Origin: Gracilaria vermiculophylla
Taxonomy: Eukaryota > Rhodophyta > Florideophyceae > Gracilariales > Gracilariaceae
Reading direction: 5' to 3'
DNA length: 22,541 nt
Assembly: GCA_019155205.2 (NCBI GenBank)
Contig: JAHNZQ020000004.1
Location: 1,694,158-1,716,698 of the forward strand
Part shown: positions 19,484 to 22,541 of the stretch, in pieces
Layout: each line of letters begins with the position of its first letter
Numbering within the stretch: position 1 is the first letter of the stretch
Notes under the pieces: model-generated
Database searches by the model: none
The model's input: only the letters and a program-made list of their open reading frames with translations
Told to the model about the DNA's origin: nothing
Program-made: the position numbers and the translations under genes

Positions 19484-19510
19484 GGGTGAGGGAAGGGGAA
19501 GGGGAAGGGG
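19484..19510 (+). promoter_or_regulatory. G-quadruplex-type motif in the CRTAC1-like gene's 5' region
   Basis: Five G runs (G3, G3, G4, G4, G4) are separated by 2-3 nt, with a perfect GGGGAA repeat in the last three. The motif is on the template strand, between the ATG at 19440 and the TATA-like box at 19512-19518, so the transcript leader would carry a CCCCTT repeat. Confidence 0.5.
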
Positions 19511-19511
19511 A

Positions 19512-19518
19512 GTTTAAG
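19512..19518 (-). promoter_or_regulatory. TATA-like box of the CRTAC1-like gene
   Basis: CTTAAAC on the coding strand, about 72 bp upstream of the ATG, is the only A/T-rich block in an otherwise very GC-rich promoter region. Confidence 0.35.
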
Positions 19519-20240
19519 TAGGTGAGGGTTGCGCGGAGGTTGCAGAGGAAAAGCACCGAGACGCCCGGGGGTGGAGGTGGCACGCGCGGGGCGCGTGCGG
19601 CGCGACGTGAGACAGCAGGGCGCACGGAGCGCGGCACGGGCGGCGCGGGCGCACCGTGCAGCGCTGTGGGGCGCACGCGCGGACTCAGCAATGCGGCGGT
19701 GAGGGCGGTGCGGCGCATTGCAGCGGCGCGACGCGGCGCCCCCGGCGGCGGGAGCGGCGAAGGCTGGACAGGAGGGGGGGGGGGGGGGCGGCGCGGAAAG
19801 CGGGGCGCGGAGCTACGGCAGCGCTCAACGGGCGGGGCGTCGCGGCGCGCTGCGGCGCCAACGGCCGGAACGGCAGCAAACTTTTCTGACGGCGGCGGGG
19901 CGGCGGCGGCGGCGAGGAAAGCGGCGCGGTGCGCGGCGCTGTGCGCGGCGGTGGCGGCGCGCAACGGCAGGCGGCGCGCGTGCGCCAACGGCGGGAGCGG
20001 CGCGCAGCTTTTCTGACACGGCGGGCGCGCGCCAATTCAGCGATTCAACGGCCGCGGCGACGAGACGTCGGCGCCGCGTGCAACCGGCGCCGCGTAACGC
20101 GCCGCCGTTCCCTTCGCTTAACACCTCGTCAGCATCAGAACGGCGCGCCCATCAAGGCACGCATGCACCATCTCTCGACGAGTGCACCACTCATGACTGC
20201 GCAGCACCGCGTGCAGAACGTCCCAGCTCCCAATTAACCG
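19519..20240. other. Extremely GC-rich intergenic stretch
   Basis: Nearly all G and C from 19519 to about 20110, with many GCGGC and CGGCG runs and a G15 tract at 19774-19788. All frames are open because stops are rare in such DNA; the encoded Ala/Arg/Gly or Pro/Arg strings are not credible proteins. It resembles a CpG-island-like promoter region. Confidence 0.6.
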
Positions 20241-20325
<85 letters not shown>

Positions 20326-20389
20326 ACACACGCCACCCCCCGGCGCGAACCCCCCCCCCCCCCCTTACACCCCCCCCCCCCCCCCCCCC
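20241..20389 (+). repeat. Poly-C tract: C85, then C15 and C20
   Basis: 85 uninterrupted C at 20241-20325, followed by a C-rich segment with C15 (20350-20364) and C20 (20370-20389). It lies in the intergenic region between the two CRTAC1-like genes. True length is uncertain, since homopolymers this long are hard to sequence and assemble. Confidence 0.85.
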
Positions 20390-21108
20390 ACGCGCCCAGG
20401 TGTGTGTCCTGGCTGCCGCACCGCCACAGCCACCACCACAACTGTACCCTTCACAAAACCGTTCCGCCTATTCCTTTCGCAATCACCTCAGGTTGCCCCG
20501 CACCCCCCTCGTTTCCCCCACTCCTCAGCTTCTTTCCCCCTTCTTCTTCGAGCTCTCCCTGCAAACCTTCACGTTACACTTTCTCTGGTGAGACCACGTA
20601 CACAACGATGCCTCCTAACCGCTGACGGTGAAAAAAAAGCATCAAAACTTACTCGCCTATCAACAATCCAGTCCCATTCGGCGCTACCACACGCCAGCCG
20701 TGAGACATCATTGTTTCAGCAACAACATGTTTTGCAGACACGAAAAAGCATTGTATGCGCAATCAAACTATCACCGCAACATCCTTCCACTCGTGCAATA
20801 TACCACCCCATGCCCTTCACAAAGCCGCTTATTTCCGTCCAGCCATCCTCTGCCTGTTCACCGACCTCGGTCTTACTTTCTCGACAACTTTTCAGCTTCC
20901 GGACCTATGTTCCACATCAACACCAATTCAACGAAAAAGACTGCTTTTTATTCTATCCTCACATATCATGTCATGTAAAAGTTAATCAACGCACTAACGC
21001 AAGACAAAAAAACTACACACAGCTTGAGGCCCCCAAGCAACGCACCTCTGGCAGATTTCTGACAACTAGTCCTCAGCCGCTCAAAAGCGTGAATACATAA
21101 CTTGCTGC
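20390..21108. other. Pyrimidine- and AC-rich 3' flank of the partial CRTAC1-like gene
   Basis: C/T-rich up to about 20600, then A/C-rich. No gene is seen; apparent frames are continuations of the poly-C artefact. It includes the AATAAA signal at 20947-20952 of the gene that ends at 21109. Confidence 0.55.
20947..20952 (-). terminator. AATAAA polyadenylation signal of the partial CRTAC1-like gene
   Basis: AATAAA on the coding strand about 157 nt after the stop codon at 21109-21111, the same spacing as in the two small secreted-protein genes. Confidence 0.45.
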
Positions 21109-22541
21109 CTACAACACGCCCACCAACACCATGCTGCCGGCCCGCACGTTCTCAGCTCTCTCAACCTTCCCGTTTGTATACCGCACCGTGATGGAATCCA
21201 CCGTGGACCGGCCGCCGAGCCCAAAGTGCAACGTCTCCATGTACGAGTGCGACACCGACGTGCCGGGCGATCCCACGCGCCGCGTCATGCTCAGTTCACC
21301 CGATTTAACCGTAACAACCGCGTTCAGCGGCGTACAGCTTCTGTCGGACGGGTTTCCAACGCGTACGTGCACGTAGTTGCCACTGTTTTGCATCACGTTG
21401 TTGAACACGCGGTAGTGCCCGCCGATGGCCGTGTTGTCGTGGTCGCCCTCGCTCATGACCAGGTCCACCTTCCCGTCCATGTCGTAGTCGACGGCCACCG
21501 ACATGTCGCCGCGGGTGTCTGCCGCGTGCGACGTGAGCCCGTTCACACGCCTGAACGTCCCGTTGCCGTTGTTGAGCAGAACAATGTCCTCGCCCTGGTA
21601 CTGCGACACGTGAAGGTCAATGAGGCCGTCGTTGTTGAAGTCGCCGGTGGTGACACCGCGAGACTTGGTTGCGCGAGGAATGCCAGCCTGCTCACTGACG
21701 TCAAAGTATTTGCCGTCGCGGTTCTCCAGCAGGATGTCGTGGTACACGGTGTCGGGCATCCAGAAGCCAATCCTGTCTCTGGCGAGGTACAGGTCAAAGT
21801 CGCCGTCGCCGTCAAAGTCGATCTCCGCCACCGCCACGACGCCCTCGCGCGCCATGCCCGGCGGCAGCACGCGGCCAGAAATGTCGACCATGTTGAACGG
21901 GGCCGTGAGCTTCCACACGGTGAACAGGTAGTAGCTCAGCACCTCCATGACGCCGTCGTTGTCGATGTCAGTGACAACGGCAAGCGGGTTTCGGGTCCAC
22001 TCAAAGCCGCCCTTCAATGTGCGGAGCGCGAATTGCTGCTGCCCGACGTTCTCATACGCAAACTGATGGATGCCTTTGTTCGCCCAGGCGTTGGTGTAGA
22101 TGACGTCGGGCCAGAAAGGACGCGCGCCCATGGAGAGGTCGAGGTACACGGCGGTGCGGCCGCGGCCGCCACGTTGGGTGATGCCCGCTTGCTGAGTGAC
22201 CTCTATGACGGAGCGGTTGAACGGGTTGACCTCGAACATGAGCGGGTTCGCCGGGTTGCGCCCATAGTTGCCGCCGACCGAGAGCGAGAAGCGCATGGCT
22301 TTTCGCCATGGGGAGACGGGGAAGGAGGAAAACCCGTGCAGGTCGTTAAACACACCCCACTGCTGCTTGGAAAAGGTGCCGTCTCCGTTGTTGTAGTAGA
22401 GCTCGGTGAAGGTGGAGTCATGGTGACAAAAGAGGAGATCAGGGAGCCCGTCGCGGTCGAGGTCGACGACGGACGGGGCGCCGTATTTCTTCACTTTCCC
22501 GGAGCGAAGATCGATTCCTACCTGCTTGGTGACGTCACGGA
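21109..22541 (-). CDS. CRTAC1-like FG-GAP/ASPIC-UnbV protein, 5' end outside the window
   Basis: The frame is open from the window edge to a TAG at 21109-21111, giving 476 visible residues. Alignment with the gene at 17929-19440 places the first visible residue (in RDVTKQVGIDLRSG) at about residue 26 of that protein, so only the signal peptide and a few residues should be missing. A GTG (Val) codon at 22494 is not the start. The same five calcium-loop motifs (DLDRDG, DIDNDG, DFDGDG, DFNNDG, DYDMDG) and the same ASPIC/UnbV tail (RRVGSPG, LHFGLG) are present. The product is two residues shorter at the C-terminus. The central part is nearly identical to the neighbour; both ends are clearly diverged. 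Secretion is inferred from the paralogue because the signal peptide is not visible. Confidence 0.93.
   Translation of the reverse strand, partial: RDVTKQVGIDLRSGKVKKYGAPSVVDLDRDGLPDLLFCHHDSTFTELYYNNGDGTFSKQQWGVFNDLHGFSSFPVSPWRKAMRFSLSVGGNYGRNPANPLMFEVNPFNRSVIEVTQQAGITQRGGRGRTAVYLDLSMGARPFWPDVIYTNAWANKGIHQFAYENVGQQQFALRTLKGGFEWTRNPLAVVTDIDNDGVMEVLSYYLFTVWKLTAPFNMVDISGRVLPPGMAREGVVAVAEIDFDGDGDFDLYLARDRIGFWMPDTVYHDILLENRDGKYFDVSEQAGIPRATKSRGVTTGDFNNDGLIDLHVSQYQGEDIVLLNNGNGTFRRVNGLTSHAADTRGDMSVAVDYDMDGKVDLVMSEGDHDNTAIGGHYRVFNNVMQNSGNYVHVRVGNPSDRSCTPLNAVVTVKSGELSMTRRVGSPGTSVSHSYMETLHFGLGGRSTVDSITVRYTNGKVERAENVRAGSMVLVGVL

Noticed and set aside
19718..21100. A 460-codon + strand open frame with a long polyproline run
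   Set aside because: It begins with TTG, is low-complexity Arg/Ala/Gly in the GC-rich stretch, and stays open only because C85 encodes polyproline.
1..22541. CRISPR arrays, bacterial operons, rRNA or tRNA genes
   Set aside because: No regularly spaced repeats, no Shine-Dalgarno-led gene strings, and no cloverleaf or rRNA-like segment was recognised on either strand by eye.

Overview
This looks like eukaryotic nuclear DNA. It holds a decayed Ty3/gypsy-type retrotransposon, single-exon genes with signal peptides or low-complexity tails, long geneless stretches of very different base composition, TATA-like boxes and AATAAA signals, and no Shine-Dalgarno pattern or operon. Single-exon genes beside gypsy debris and a tandem pair of CRTAC1-like (FG-GAP plus ASPIC/UnbV) secreted proteins fit an intron-poor alga. 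A florideophyte red alga is my best guess; that is inference, not something the sequence proves.

Layout. Positions 1-1186 hold no gene I can support. An 88-bp tandem repeat (1187-1362) leads into a broken gypsy-type element on the + strand (about 1545-6072): gag, an aspartic protease region, reverse transcriptase and the start of RNase H, with many stops, two frame changes, no integrase and no 3' LTR. Both the gag frame change and the reverse transcriptase frame change coincide with local direct duplications of the right length. From about 6073 to 9078 the DNA is AT-rich and geneless.

All convincing protein genes lie on the minus strand. They are a basic coiled-coil protein with a low-complexity tail (9079-9732), two secreted cysteine-containing proteins that are paralogues of each other and of no family I recognise (10767-11663 and 12489-13133), and two CRTAC1-like secreted beta-propeller proteins in tandem (17929-19440, and 21109 to beyond the window end). 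The two CRTAC1-like genes are separated by about 1.7 kb that includes a very GC-rich stretch and an uninterrupted run of 85 C.

Most interesting: the two small secreted proteins share a six-cysteine framework, an acidic Pro/Glu tail and a 12-bp identical element just upstream of their start codons. The two CRTAC1-like genes share a central block far more similar than their flanks, which suggests gene conversion. Four of the five genes encode (or, for the partial one, very probably encode) secreted proteins, so the region may be a cluster for cell-wall or extracellular-matrix proteins; that role is inference.
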